From JAUIAI01 sp049680625 (lineage in GTDB: Bacteria; Pseudomonadota; Gammaproteobacteria; Burkholderiales; Burkholderiaceae_E), in the NCBI GenBank assembly GCA_049680625.1, contig JBAUID010000058.1, forward strand, positions 86,728 to 150,727: 64,000 bases of DNA. Reading direction: 5' to 3'. The notes beneath the pieces were generated by a model. It did not search any database, had not been told where the DNA came from, and worked only from the letters and a program-made list of their open reading frames with translations. Shown here piece after piece: positions 49,824 through 59,923 of the stretch (position 1 is its first letter; every line of letters starts with the position of its first letter). The position numbers and the translations under genes are program-made.

Positions 49824-52277
49824 ATGGTTGAAATCGAAATTGACGGCAAGAAAGTCGAAGTAGCTGAAGGCAGCATGGTGATGCATGCGGCTAACAAGCT
49901 TGGCGTCTACGTGCCGCACTTCTGCTATCACAAGAAATTGTCGATAGCGGCCAATTGCCGCATGTGCCTGGTTGAGGTTGAAAAAGCGCCCAAACCCTTG
50001 CCGGCCTGTGCTACGCCGGTTTCGGCAGGAATGAAGGTGTTCACTCATTCTGAAAAAGCGGTTAACGCGCAAAAATCCGTCATGGAGTTTTTGCTGATCA
50101 ATCACCCGCTGGACTGCCCGATCTGTGACCAGGGGGGCGAGTGTCAGTTGCAAGACCTGGCCGTGGGTTACGGGGGTTCGTCTTCGCCGTTTTCTGAAGA
50201 AAAACGGGTTGTGTTCCATAAACCGATGGGGCCCCTGGTTTCAGCAGAAGAAATGTCCCGCTGCATTCATTGCACCCGATGTGTCCGCTTTGGTCAGGAA
50301 GTTGCCGGTGTCATGGAATTGGGTATGGCCAATCGGGGGGAGCATGCTGAGATCATGACCTTCGTGGGTCAGTCGATTGATTCGGAGCTGTCGGGCAACA
50401 TGATTGATATCTGCCCGGTTGGCGCACTGACGTCCAAGCCTTTCCGGTATTCGGCCCGAACCTGGGAGTTGTCACGACGCAAAACCATTGCTGCCCATGA
50501 CTCGCTTGGATCAAACATTGTTGCTCAGATAAAAGGCAGTGAAGTGATGCGGGTGGTGCCGCTCGAAAACAACGAATTAAATGAATGCTGGATATCAGAT
50601 CGCGATCGTTTTTCGTATGAAGGCCTGGTTTCTGAAGAACGACTGACCGAGCCAATGATTAAGCGCGACGGCAAGTGGCAGGTTACCGGGTGGGACGAAG
50701 CGCTCGGGCATGCAGCTCTGGCGCTGGCCACGGCACGGGTCGACCATGGCTCGGAGAAAATTGCCGGACTGGCCGCGCCGCAGTCAACTTTTGAAGAACT
50801 TTTCCTGATGCAAAGACTGGTGCGTGCGATGGGAAGCGATAACATCGACTTTCGGCTGCGTCACAGTAACTTTGATATCGATGCCCACGGCGGCGGGGCT
50901 CCCTGGCTGGGTATGCCCGTCCAGGCAATATCTTCGCTTGATGCGATGCTGTTAGTTGGTTCGTTCCTGCGAAAGGATCATCCGGTGTTGTCTGCCCGGA
51001 TGCGCGAGTCGGCTCAGCACGGGATGCAATTATCAGTTATCCATGCGACCGATGATGATTTGCTCATGCCGGTTGCCCACAAACTTATTGTTGGCCCTTC
51101 ACAGTGGAAGCAGCAGATGCTCGAAGTGCTGGCGGCAGCGTTGCTCAGGAAAGGCCGGGCCACACCTGCCGAATGGTCAGGCGCACTTAATGGCGTCGTT
51201 GCATCTGATCGGGCCGGGCAAATTGTTGATAGTCTGTGTTCTGGCGAGTTCCGTGCTGTTGTTCTTGGCAATGCCGCGGTTCAGCATCCGCAGGCGGGCG
51301 ACCTGATGCGAATCGGTCACGCGATCGCCGATCTGTGCGAAGCGTCTTTTGGTGTCATCGGTGAGGCGGCGAATAGTGTCGGTGGTTATCTGGCCGGCGC
51401 TACGCCGCGTGCGGTAGGCGCGATGAACGCGACTGCTCTTGGCAGTGCCGGATTAAATGTCCAGGCACAAATCGGCGCCGGAATGCGCGGTGTTGTGCTG
51501 CTGAATGTTGAGCCGGGTCTTGACATTGCCAACGGTGCGTCAGCATCCGCCGCGATGAAACAGGCTGATGTGGTTGTTGCGCTCAGTGCGTTTCAATCGC
51601 CCGAACTGCTTGAAGTGGCAAGCGTCTTGTTACCAGTGTCACCATTTACCGAAACAGGGGGCAGTTTTGTCAACACCGAGGGCCGGTTGCAGGCTTTTAA
51701 CGGCGTCGTCCGCCCACTTGGGCAGGCAAGGCCGGCTTGGAAGGTCTTCAGAGTGCTCGGCAACAAAATGGACTTACCCGGATTCGACTTTGACTCCGTA
51801 GAAGACGTTCGGGTGGCATCGCTTACCGGTGGTGACAAAGGCCTTAGCGCCGTTGCTGCCAGTGCGTCCTCGGTTGGCGCTATCACTGGTCCGCAGGCGA
51901 GGGTTTCTATTTTTGAAGGCTTTCTCGATAACCTCCTCAGTGGTGAGATCTCCGCTGATCGGATGACGGTGAACGGGATTGAGCGTATTGCCGACATTCC
52001 GATCTATTCAGGTGACCCCCTGGTTCGTCGGGCAAAAAGTCTGCAGCTCACCCGCGATGCCCGTGCGCCACGTGCCCGTATGCATTCGCAAACTGCCGGC
52101 GAACTTGGTCTTGATGATGCCGATAGTGTGTCCGTTTCGGTCAACGGTCAGCGCGTCATCGTGCCGTTGTCACGGGACAACGCCGTTGCCCCAGGCACCT
52201 TGCACCTGGCTGCAGCCCATCCCAGCACAGCCGGACTTGACGGTTTGTTCGGAACAGTCAACGTGGAGCGGGCCTGA
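49824..52277 (+). CDS. nuoG: NADH-quinone oxidoreductase subunit G
   Basis: NuoG carries several Fe-S clusters of the peripheral arm. The 817-residue product has the N-terminal [2Fe-2S] ferredoxin domain (FCYHKKLSIAANCRMCLVEV), the His-Cys motif HPLDCPICDQGGECQLQD, and the [4Fe-4S] motif CIHCTRCVRFGQEVAG with NMIDICPVGALTSKPF. A molybdopterin-oxidoreductase-like C-terminal domain follows without cofactor ligands. The extra cluster N7 motif of E. coli NuoG (CxxCxxxC about 30 residues after CPVGAL) is absent, as in mitochondrial-type enzymes. It overlaps nuoH by 1 nt (TGATG). Confidence 0.96.
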   Translation: MVEIEIDGKKVEVAEGSMVMHAANKLGVYVPHFCYHKKLSIAANCRMCLVEVEKAPKPLPACATPVSAGMKVFTHSEKAVNAQKSVMEFLLINHPLDCPICDQGGECQLQDLAVGYGGSSSPFSEEKRVVFHKPMGPLVSAEEMSRCIHCTRCVRFGQEVAGVMELGMANRGEHAEIMTFVGQSIDSELSGNMIDICPVGALTSKPFRYSARTWELSRRKTIAAHDSLGSNIVAQIKGSEVMRVVPLENNELNECWISDRDRFSYEGLVSEERLTEPMIKRDGKWQVTGWDEALGHAALALATARVDHGSEKIAGLAAPQSTFEELFLMQRLVRAMGSDNIDFRLRHSNFDIDAHGGGAPWLGMPVQAISSLDAMLLVGSFLRKDHPVLSARMRESAQHGMQLSVIHATDDDLLMPVAHKLIVGPSQWKQQMLEVLAAALLRKGRATPAEWSGALNGVVASDRAGQIVDSLCSGEFRAVVLGNAAVQHPQAGDLMRIGHAIADLCEASFGVIGEAANSVGGYLAGATPRAVGAMNATALGSAGLNVQAQIGAGMRGVVLLNVEPGLDIANGASASAAMKQADVVVALSAFQSPELLEVASVLLPVSPFTETGGSFVNTEGRLQAFNGVVRPLGQARPAWKVFRVLGNKMDLPGFDFDSVEDVRVASLTGGDKGLSAVAASASSVGAITGPQARVSIFEGFLDNLLSGEISADRMTVNGIERIADIPIYSGDPLVRRAKSLQLTRDARAPRARMHSQTAGELGLDDADSVSVSVNGQRVIVPLSRDNAVAPGTLHLAAAHPSTAGLDGLFGTVNVERA

Positions 52278-53368
52278 TGGATGGCTTAATTACCGGCGTT
52301 AATGCCTTCGGTTCTGGTCTGTTCGGCAGCGTCTGGCCGGTGATCTGGACACTTATCAAGATTATCGCCCTCATTATTCCCCTGATGTTGTCGGTTGCCT
52401 ACCTGACACTCTGGGAGCGCAAGATGATTGGTTTCATGCATTTGCGTATTGGGCCGAACCGGGTTGGGCCAAAGGGTTTGCTGCAGCCGATTGCCGACGG
52501 CATTAAGCTGATGTTCAAGGAAATCATCGTACCGTCCCAGGCGAGCCCCTTCTTGTATGTGCTCGGGCCGATCATGACGATCATGCCGGCGATGGCGGCC
52601 TGGGCAGTCATTCCGTTTGGTCCGGAGATGGCGCTTGCCAATATCAACGCAGGTTTACTGCTGCTCATGGCAATTACCTCGATGGAAGTCTATGGGGTGA
52701 TCATCGCCGGTTGGGCATCAAACTCCAAGTACGCCTTTCTTGGGGCGATGCGTGCGTCGGCGCAAATGGTTTCGTATGAACTGGCGATTGGTTTTTCGTT
52801 AGTGGTTGTGCTGATGGTTTCGGGCAGCCTGAACATGACCGAAATTGTGCTTGGACAAGGTCGGGGCTATTTTGCCGATCAAGGTGTTTCGTTCCTGTCC
52901 TGGAACTGGCTGCCCCTGCTGCCAATTTTTGTGGTTTACATAATTTCGTCAGTTGCCGAAACGAACCGACATCCCTTCGACGTGGTCGAGGGTGAATCGG
53001 AGATTGTCGCCGGACACATGGTCGAATACTCAGGCATGGGCTTCGCAGTGTTTTTCCTGGCCGAATACGCGAACATGATCTTGTTGTCGGCCGTGTGCGC
53101 GATTATGTTCCTTGGCGGTTGGTATTCGCCGATTGATCACGCCGTGTTTAACTGGATTCCAGGTTGGGGCTGGCTTTGGCTCAAAACTTTCTGCGTGGTG
53201 TCGCTGTTTGTGTGGTTCCGCGCGTCTTTCCCCAGGTACCGGTACGACCAGATTATGCGCCTGGGCTGGAAGATTTTTATTCCCGTTACCCTGGTCTGGC
53301 TGGTAGTTGTTGCGATCTGGATGCAGACCCCGTGGTCTATTTGGGATCTCTCTAAGGTGGGTGTATGA
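52277..53368 (+). CDS. nuoH: NADH-quinone oxidoreductase subunit H
   Basis: NuoH is the membrane subunit that forms the quinone entry chamber and links redox to proton pumping. The 363-residue product has eight to nine helices with GFMHLRIGPNRVGPKGLLQP, the acidic loop AETNRHPFDVVEGESEIVAGHMVEYSGMG (read in two parts), and RASFPRYRYDQIM. All conserved charged residues of the E-channel are present. Confidence 0.97.
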   Translation: MDGLITGVNAFGSGLFGSVWPVIWTLIKIIALIIPLMLSVAYLTLWERKMIGFMHLRIGPNRVGPKGLLQPIADGIKLMFKEIIVPSQASPFLYVLGPIMTIMPAMAAWAVIPFGPEMALANINAGLLLLMAITSMEVYGVIIAGWASNSKYAFLGAMRASAQMVSYELAIGFSLVVVLMVSGSLNMTEIVLGQGRGYFADQGVSFLSWNWLPLLPIFVVYIISSVAETNRHPFDVVEGESEIVAGHMVEYSGMGFAVFFLAEYANMILLSAVCAIMFLGGWYSPIDHAVFNWIPGWGWLWLKTFCVVSLFVWFRASFPRYRYDQIMRLGWKIFIPVTLVWLVVVAIWMQTPWSIWDLSKVGV

Positions 53369-53853
53369 GCGCAGTAAAAGACTTTGTATCCAGCTTTATG
53401 CTCCTTGAGTTGTTCAAGGGGCTAAAGCTCACCGGTAAGTACTTCTTTGCACGCAAGATCACCGTGATGTACCCGGAAGAGAAAACACCGATGTCACCGC
53501 GGTTTCGAGGCTTACATGCGTTGCGACGCTACCCCAATGGTGAAGAGCGGTGCATTGCGTGCAAATTGTGCGAGGCGGTTTGTCCGGCTCTGGCGATAAC
53601 GATCGAGTCCGATGTTCGTGACGACGGAACCCGCCGAACTACCCGCTACGACATCGATCTGACCAAATGTATTTTTTGTGGCTTCTGTGAAGAGTCTTGC
53701 CCGGTCGACTCGATTGTTGAAACCCATATTCATGAATATCACGGCGAAGAGCGGGGCGACTTGTACTTCACCAAAGAAATGTTGTTGGCAGTGGGCGACC
53801 GCTACGAACAAGAGGTTGCAAAGAATCGCGAAGCAGACGCCAGCTATCGATAA
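53365..53853 (+). CDS. nuoI: NADH-quinone oxidoreductase subunit I
   Basis: NuoI carries [4Fe-4S] clusters N6a and N6b. The 162-residue product has two ferredoxin motifs, CIACKLCEAVCP and CIFCGFCEESCP. The N-terminal amphipathic helix and the YPEEKTPMSPRFRGLHALRRYPNGEER stretch contact the membrane and the adjacent subunits. It overlaps nuoH by 4 nt. Confidence 0.97.
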   Translation: MSAVKDFVSSFMLLELFKGLKLTGKYFFARKITVMYPEEKTPMSPRFRGLHALRRYPNGEERCIACKLCEAVCPALAITIESDVRDDGTRRTTRYDIDLTKCIFCGFCEESCPVDSIVETHIHEYHGEERGDLYFTKEMLLAVGDRYEQEVAKNREADASYR

Positions 53854-53913
53854 ATTGCCGGCTGCCTAATTAATTACAGGTTGTGTTTGTCACGGCCAGG
53901 ACACAGTTTTACA

Positions 53914-54573
53914 ATGGATGCGCAGACTTTTCTATTTTGGGTATTTGCTGCGGTAACGACGGTTGCCGCAGTGCGGGTTGTGACCGCGCGTAACCCCGTG
54001 CACTCCGCGCTGTGGCTGGTACTAACCTTCTTTACATCTGCCTGCATCTGGATGCTCCTTCGGGCAGAGTTTCTGGCAATAACCCTGGTGCTTGTGTATG
54101 TCGGCGCTGTTATGGTTTTGTTCCTGTTCGTTGTGATGATGCTCGATATCAATATCGATCAGATTCGCGAAGGCTTTTGGGGCAACCTGCCGGTGGGGCT
54201 GTTTGTCGGGCTGGCAATTGTTTTCGAATTGGCGGCAGTCATCTGGCACGCTTTTGCCAATAATAAAATTACCAGTGCGCCGCCTTTGCCAGAGAACTAT
54301 AGCAATACCAAGGCACTGGGCAGCCTGATCTACACCGAATACGTGTACCCGTTCGAAATCGCGGCGGTCGTGTTGCTGGTCGCAATCATTGCTGCCATTG
54401 CGCTGACGCTTCGCACCAGAAAAGACACGCGGACAAATAATTCATCGAAAGCAGTACGCACCCAGGCTGCAGATCGCCTGACGGTCATGAAAGTGGACCC
54501 GGTCATGCGTGACCGTAGTAAGCCAGGTGCTACGCAAGCCTCCGAAGGCGATTCCGGGGAGACCAAAGCATGA
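53914..54573 (+). CDS. nuoJ: NADH-quinone oxidoreductase subunit J
   Basis: NuoJ is a five-helix membrane subunit that includes the pi-bulge helix (LVLVYVGAVMVLFLFVVMML). The 219-residue product is longer than the usual ~165-200 because of a charged, soluble C-terminal tail of about 55 residues after the last helix. ATG 53914 is chosen; the frame is open to a TTG at 53881 but that adds no homology. It overlaps nuoK by 4 nt. Confidence 0.94.
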   Translation: MDAQTFLFWVFAAVTTVAAVRVVTARNPVHSALWLVLTFFTSACIWMLLRAEFLAITLVLVYVGAVMVLFLFVVMMLDINIDQIREGFWGNLPVGLFVGLAIVFELAAVIWHAFANNKITSAPPLPENYSNTKALGSLIYTEYVYPFEIAAVVLLVAIIAAIALTLRTRKDTRTNNSSKAVRTQAADRLTVMKVDPVMRDRSKPGATQASEGDSGETKA

Positions 54574-54881
54574 ACTCATTGTCGCTTGCCCATTTTCTCG
54601 GTTTGGGCGGAGTTCTGTTCGCGATCAGTGTTGTCGGGATTTTCCTTAATCGCCGTAACGTGATTGTCGTGCTGATGTGTGTCGAGCTCATGCTGTTGGC
54701 GGTCAACATGAACTTCATCTCGTTCTCCCACTTTTTGGGGGATGCGGCGGGGCAGATCTTTGTATTTTTTATTCTCACTGTTGCGGCTGCTGAGTCAGCG
54801 ATTGGCCTGGCGATTATTGTCATTTTGTTCCGCAATCTCGAAACCGTTAACGCCGAAGAACTGGACAGTCTGAAAGGATGA
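54570..54881 (+). CDS. nuoK: NADH-quinone oxidoreductase subunit K
   Basis: NuoK is a three-helix subunit with two buried glutamates used in proton transfer. The 103-residue product includes GVLFAISVVGIFLNRRNVIVVLMCVELMLLAVNMNF (Glu in CVELM) and VAAAESAIGLAIIVILFRN. It overlaps nuoL by 4 nt. Confidence 0.96.
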   Translation: MNSLSLAHFLGLGGVLFAISVVGIFLNRRNVIVVLMCVELMLLAVNMNFISFSHFLGDAAGQIFVFFILTVAAAESAIGLAIIVILFRNLETVNAEELDSLKG

Positions 54882-56905
54882 AACTCATCTTCATCATCGC
54901 GGCATTTGCGCCGCTGCTCGGGGCGATCGCTGCCGGATTTTTTGGCAACAAGCTGGGTCGGGTAAATTCACATCGGGCGGCTATTGGTGGGGTCGCAGTA
55001 TCCCTTATTGCCTCGGTAATTACCTTTTTCTGGGTAATGAAAGGCAATAGTTATAACGGAAACCTGTATACCTGGGCTGAACTTGCCGGGGTAAAAATGC
55101 AGGTTGGGTTTCTGGTCGACTCATTAACGGCAACCATGATGATCGTGGTCACCTTTGTATCGCTGATGGTTCATATCTACACCATTGGCTACATGGAAGA
55201 AGACCCGGGATATCAACGCTTCTTTTCCTACATATCGCTGTTTACTTTCTCCATGATGATGCTGGTCATGGCCAATAATTTCCTGCAGCTCTTCTTTGGC
55301 TGGGAGGCGGTTGGCCTGGTTTCGTATCTGCTTATTGGCTTTTGGTATACCAAGCCAACTGCTGTTTACGCCAACATGAAAGCCTTCCTGGTGAACCGCG
55401 TTGGCGATTTTGGCTTTCTGTTAGGCATTGGCCTGGTGCTGGCCTGGATGGGCTCGTTGCAATACGACGAAGTGTTTGCTGCTGCGCCGGCAATGGCGGA
55501 CAAAACCATCAACCTGGTGGGCAGTGCGCAATGGAGCCTGATGACGGTTATCTGTATCTGCTTGTTTATTGGTGCAATGGGCAAATCGGCACAAGTACCT
55601 TTACACGTGTGGCTGCCTGATTCCATGGAGGGGCCAACACCAATTTCGGCCCTGATTCACGCTGCCACCATGGTGACGGCGGGTATCTTTATGGTGGCGC
55701 GGATGTCACCGTTGTTCGAAATGTCCGATATGGCGCTGAGCTTCATTATTGTGATTGGCGCAATTACCGCGCTATTCATGGGCTTGCTCGGCATCGTCCA
55801 GAACGATATCAAACGCGTGATAGCGTATTCAACGCTCTCGCAGCTTGGCTATATGACGGTTGCGCTGGGTGCGTCTGCCTACAGCGTGGCGATCTTTCAC
55901 CTCATGACCCACGCGTTTTTCAAAGCGCTACTGTTCCTGGCGGCTGGTTCCGTGATTATCGGCATGCATCACGATCAGGATATCCGCAATATGGGCGGCA
56001 TTCGCAAATACATGCCGATTACCTGGATAACGTCGCTTATTGGCACACTGGCCCTCGTTGGTACACCGTTCTTTTCAGGCTTTTACTCCAAAGAATCAAT
56101 TATTGATGCAGCCAAGTTTGCCACCATACCGGGTGCAACTTTTGCTTACTGGTCGGTTTTGATTGGCGTATTTATTACTTCCTTCTACTCGTTCCGCCTC
56201 TATTTCCTGGTATTCCACGGTAAGTCGCGTTGGGGCCACAGTGATGGAGCCGGTCACCACAATGACGAGCACGGGGACGCCGACCACGCGGAACATCAAC
56301 ATGGCCTCAAGGCTGGCGACAAACCCCATGAGTCGCCCTGGGTGGTAACCATCCCGCTGATACTGCTGGCGGTTCCGTCGGTGGTTGCCGGCTGTATTGC
56401 GATTGATGCGCTGGTAGTTGGCAGTTTCTTTGACGGCGTGATCACCGTCGATCCGAAGCACACGGCCCTGGAAACTATCAAAGAGCATTTCCACGGTTTT
56501 ATGGCTATGGGAATCCACGGTTTTCAGACTGTCCCATTTTATCTAATGGTCGGTGGTGCGGTCACGGCATGGGTTTTTTATCTGCTGGCGCCGGTTATTC
56601 CCACAACAATCAAACGAGTGTTTTCACCTATCCATACCTTGTTGGAAAACAAGTACTACTTCGATCGCTTCAACGAAATAATATTTGCCGGTGGTTCGCT
56701 ACTACTAGGCCGTGGTTTATGGAAGGGTGGTGACCAGACCATTATTGATGGGGCGGCGGTAAACGGCAGCGCCCGCCTGGTCAACTGGTTCTCCGGTGTT
56801 GTTGCCTTGTTGCAGACCGGGCGAATTAACAACTATGCGATCACAATGATTCTTGGGGTAGTCGTATTGCTCGGCTTTGTGGTCTGGCCGCTGCTATCCC
56901 ACTGA
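54878..56905 (+). CDS. nuoL: NADH-quinone oxidoreductase subunit L
   Basis: NuoL is the distal antiporter-like proton pump of complex I, with the long lateral helix. The 675-residue product contains the pump Glu in FGWEAVGLVSYLLIGF, the Lys in GAMGKSAQVPLHVWLPDSMEGPTPVSA-type sequence, and the second half-channel Lys region FYSKESIIDAA. A histidine- and aspartate-rich loop at about residues 455-480 has a dozen acidic or His residues and could bind metal. The lateral helix region follows at the C-terminus. Confidence 0.96.
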   Translation: MKLIFIIAAFAPLLGAIAAGFFGNKLGRVNSHRAAIGGVAVSLIASVITFFWVMKGNSYNGNLYTWAELAGVKMQVGFLVDSLTATMMIVVTFVSLMVHIYTIGYMEEDPGYQRFFSYISLFTFSMMMLVMANNFLQLFFGWEAVGLVSYLLIGFWYTKPTAVYANMKAFLVNRVGDFGFLLGIGLVLAWMGSLQYDEVFAAAPAMADKTINLVGSAQWSLMTVICICLFIGAMGKSAQVPLHVWLPDSMEGPTPISALIHAATMVTAGIFMVARMSPLFEMSDMALSFIIVIGAITALFMGLLGIVQNDIKRVIAYSTLSQLGYMTVALGASAYSVAIFHLMTHAFFKALLFLAAGSVIIGMHHDQDIRNMGGIRKYMPITWITSLIGTLALVGTPFFSGFYSKESIIDAAKFATIPGATFAYWSVLIGVFITSFYSFRLYFLVFHGKSRWGHSDGAGHHNDEHGDADHAEHQHGLKAGDKPHESPWVVTIPLILLAVPSVVAGCIAIDALVVGSFFDGVITVDPKHTALETIKEHFHGFMAMGIHGFQTVPFYLMVGGAVTAWVFYLLAPVIPTTIKRVFSPIHTLLENKYYFDRFNEIIFAGGSLLLGRGLWKGGDQTIIDGAAVNGSARLVNWFSGVVALLQTGRINNYAITMILGVVVLLGFVVWPLLSH

Positions 56906-56942
56906 CCAAGCTAACCAATAATTAACGGATAACCCGATACTC

Positions 56943-58412
56943 ATGTTATTAAGCGCTGCCATCTGGATCCCCATCATCGCGGGCGTAGTCGTGCTTGTGA
57001 TGGGCAGTGATCGCAATTCCGACTGGGTGCGCAAGGCGTCACTCGTGGGTGCGGTTCTGGGTTTTTTGCCGACTGTTGCCCTGATTGCCGGATTCGACGG
57101 TAGTAGCGGTGACATCCAGTTTGCTGAAACGATGCAATGGATTCCGGCGCTGGGTGTCAACTACGCGCTGGGTATTGACGGGCTGTCGGTCTGGTTCATT
57201 CCCCTGACCGCACTAATCACCATTATTGTCGTTGTCGCGGCATGGGAAGTCATCACGGACCGCGTTGCCCAGTACATGGCGGCCTTCCTGATTTTGTCCG
57301 GTTTGATGATTGGCGTTTTCAGCGCACTGGACGGCATGTTGTTCTACGTGTTCTTTGAAGCAACCCTGATTCCGATGTACCTGATTATCGGCGTGTGGGG
57401 CGGGCCAAATCGTGTTTATGCGGCTTTCAAGTTCTTTCTGTACACCTTGCTCGGTTCATTGCTGACCCTGGTCGCACTGATTTACCTGTATATGAAGACC
57501 GGCAATTTCAATATCCTCGAATGGCACCAGGTTCCGTTGACCATGCGCGAGCAGACCTACATATTTGTGGCCTTTTTGCTCGCGTTTGCCGTGAAGGTGC
57601 CGATGTGGCCGGTGCACACCTGGTTGCCTGACGCTCACGTCGAGGCGCCAACTGGAGGTTCTGTCGTTCTGGCAGCCATCATGTTGAAACTGGGCGCTTA
57701 CGGCTTTCTGCGTTTCTCCCTGCCGATTGCACCAGATGCCAGTCAGGAACTGTCATCGTTCATGATCGTGTTGTCGCTGATTGCCGTGGTCTATATCGGC
57801 TTTGTGGCGCTGGTGCAGTCAGACATGAAAAAACTGGTGGCTTACTCGTCTATTGCCCATATGGGTTTTGTCACCCTTGGGTTTTTCATGTTCAGTTCCC
57901 TGGGTGTGCAGGGCGGCATCATCCAGATGATTTCCCATGGTTTTATTTCGGGAGCGATGTTTCTTTGTATTGGCGTGCTCTACGACCGACTCCATTCGCG
58001 CGATATTGCCGACTATGGTGGGGTGGTTAATACGATGCCTAAATTTGCCGCTTTGTTCCTGTTCTTTGCGATGGCCAATTGTGGGCTGCCGGCGACTTCC
58101 GGTTTTGTTGGTGAGTTTATGGTGATTTTGGCTGCAGTTAAGTTCAACTTCTGGGTGGCTTTTCTCGCCGCGATGACGCTGATACTGGGCGCCGCTTATT
58201 CACTGTGGATGTACAAACGGGTTGTTTTTGGCCCGGTTGCCAATGAAAAAGTGGCTGCACTGGTGGATGTGAACCGACGTGAATTCTGGATGCTCGCCGT
58301 ACTGGCTATCTTTGTATTGTTCATGGGTATTTACCCGAAACCCTTTACCGCGCTGACTGATGCTTCCGTTGCGAAGCTTTTGAAGCACGTAGCTGTCTCC
58401 AAGATCAACTGA
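56943..58412 (+). CDS. nuoM: NADH-quinone oxidoreductase subunit M
   Basis: NuoM is the second antiporter-like pump subunit. The 489-residue product has YALGIDGLSVWFIPLTALI, the key glutamate in YVFFEATLIPMYLIIGVWGG, AFAVKVPMWPVHTWLPDAHVEAPTGGSVVLA with the conserved Lys, and SSIAHMGFVTLG. The start follows nuoL by 37 nt. Confidence 0.96.
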   Translation: MLLSAAIWIPIIAGVVVLVMGSDRNSDWVRKASLVGAVLGFLPTVALIAGFDGSSGDIQFAETMQWIPALGVNYALGIDGLSVWFIPLTALITIIVVVAAWEVITDRVAQYMAAFLILSGLMIGVFSALDGMLFYVFFEATLIPMYLIIGVWGGPNRVYAAFKFFLYTLLGSLLTLVALIYLYMKTGNFNILEWHQVPLTMREQTYIFVAFLLAFAVKVPMWPVHTWLPDAHVEAPTGGSVVLAAIMLKLGAYGFLRFSLPIAPDASQELSSFMIVLSLIAVVYIGFVALVQSDMKKLVAYSSIAHMGFVTLGFFMFSSLGVQGGIIQMISHGFISGAMFLCIGVLYDRLHSRDIADYGGVVNTMPKFAALFLFFAMANCGLPATSGFVGEFMVILAAVKFNFWVAFLAAMTLILGAAYSLWMYKRVVFGPVANEKVAALVDVNRREFWMLAVLAIFVLFMGIYPKPFTALTDASVAKLLKHVAVSKIN

Positions 58413-58417
58413 GCGAC

Positions 58418-59899
58418 ATGGTAGAAAAACTCAAACTGCTTGTAGCCATGCCCGAACTGTTGCTGCTGATTGCAGCATCAGTATTGATCATGGTGGACGC
58501 CATCTGGGGCAAAGATCGCAACCTGCCCATTGATAAGCTGGCATTGTTATGCATATTGTTTCCGGCATTGGCTACTTTGTACCAAATGGGGCAACCGGAT
58601 CAGTTTGCGTTTAATGGTATGTATGTTGCCGATAGCCTGGCCCATCTGCTGAAATTGTGCAGCTATATCGCCATTGCTACGACTATTGTGTACTCACGCT
58701 TTTACGGTGGACCGCGTGGTCTGCACCGCGGCGAGTTCTACGCGTTGGCATTGTTTGCGCTACTGGGCCAGATGATCATGATTTCAGCCAGCAATCTGCT
58801 GGTTGTCTATATGGGTCTTGAGTTGATGTCGCTGTCGCTCTACGCTCTGGCAGCTTTGCGCCGTGACAGTGCAACCAGTACCGAAGCTGCCATCAAGTAT
58901 TTCATCCTGGGAGCGCTGGCATCTGGTTTCCTGCTGTATGGCATGTCGATGATGTACGGGGCGACTGGCGATTTGTCGATTCCTGCGATTGCGTCCGCAT
59001 TTTCAAATTCGGGTGAAAACAGAATAGTTTTAGTCCTTGGTGCCGTGTTTATTGTTGCCGGTCTGGCGTTTAAATTTGGTGCCGTGCCATTTCACATGTG
59101 GGTGCCTGATGTCTATCAGGGAACACCCAGCTCGGTTACTTTGCTAATTGCCGGCGCACCTAAAATTGCTGCCTTTGCCATAGCCTTTCGATTGCTTGCT
59201 GAAGCCTTGTTGCCGGCTGCAGAGCAATGGCAGCCAATGCTGATGTTGCTGGCTGTTGGATCGCTGGTTATTGGTAACCTGGTTGCTATTTCCCAAACCA
59301 ACTTCAAACGCATGTTGGCTTACTCGACCATTGCGCAAATTGGTTTTGTATTTCTGGGCATGTTGTCCGGGGTGACCGCTGACGGCGGGGCACAGGGAAC
59401 CAGTAGTGCCTGGGGCGCCTCGATGTTCTACATGGTGACCTATGTGATGACTACCCTTGGCACGCTGGGGGTCATCTTACTGCTGTCCCGGGACGGATTC
59501 GAAGGGGAACAAATTACCGATCTGGCCGGGCTGAGCAAACGCAGCCCCTGGATTGCCCTGGTTATGCTTATCCTGATGTTCTCACTTGCCGGGGTGCCAC
59601 CGACCGTTGGCTTTGTTGCCAAGTTGTCGGTTCTCAAGGCAACGGTTGCGGCGGGCCATGTCTGGCTGGCTGTGCTTGCTGTGCTTACCTCCCTGGTTGC
59701 TGCGTTTTACTACCTAAGAGTCGTTAAGACGATGTACTTTGATCCGGTGCCGGAGGTAAACGCAACCAATCCCGGTGGTGGCCTTGATGCACGCGTACTG
59801 CTCGGTATTAATGGTGGGCTGGCGCTGTTACTTGGGTTGATGCCACAACCGCTGATGAGTGCCTGCGTGCAGGCGGTCAGCCGGGCTCTGGCCGGCTGA
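58418..59899 (+). CDS. nuoN: NADH-quinone oxidoreductase subunit N
   Basis: NuoN is the third antiporter-like pump subunit, next to NuoK. The 493-residue product has LLVVYMGLELMSLSLYALAAL with the conserved Glu, FKFGAVPFHMWVPDVYQGTPSSVTLLIAG, and YSTIAQIGFVFLGML. It closes the nuo operon 5 nt after nuoM; the Nudix gene begins 24 nt later and may be co-transcribed. Confidence 0.96.
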   Translation: MVEKLKLLVAMPELLLLIAASVLIMVDAIWGKDRNLPIDKLALLCILFPALATLYQMGQPDQFAFNGMYVADSLAHLLKLCSYIAIATTIVYSRFYGGPRGLHRGEFYALALFALLGQMIMISASNLLVVYMGLELMSLSLYALAALRRDSATSTEAAIKYFILGALASGFLLYGMSMMYGATGDLSIPAIASAFSNSGENRIVLVLGAVFIVAGLAFKFGAVPFHMWVPDVYQGTPSSVTLLIAGAPKIAAFAIAFRLLAEALLPAAEQWQPMLMLLAVGSLVIGNLVAISQTNFKRMLAYSTIAQIGFVFLGMLSGVTADGGAQGTSSAWGASMFYMVTYVMTTLGTLGVILLLSRDGFEGEQITDLAGLSKRSPWIALVMLILMFSLAGVPPTVGFVAKLSVLKATVAAGHVWLAVLAVLTSLVAAFYYLRVVKTMYFDPVPEVNATNPGGGLDARVLLGINGGLALLLGLMPQPLMSACVQAVSRALAG

Positions 59900-59923
59900 G
59901 CCATCTGCGGTTATAACCGGGGT

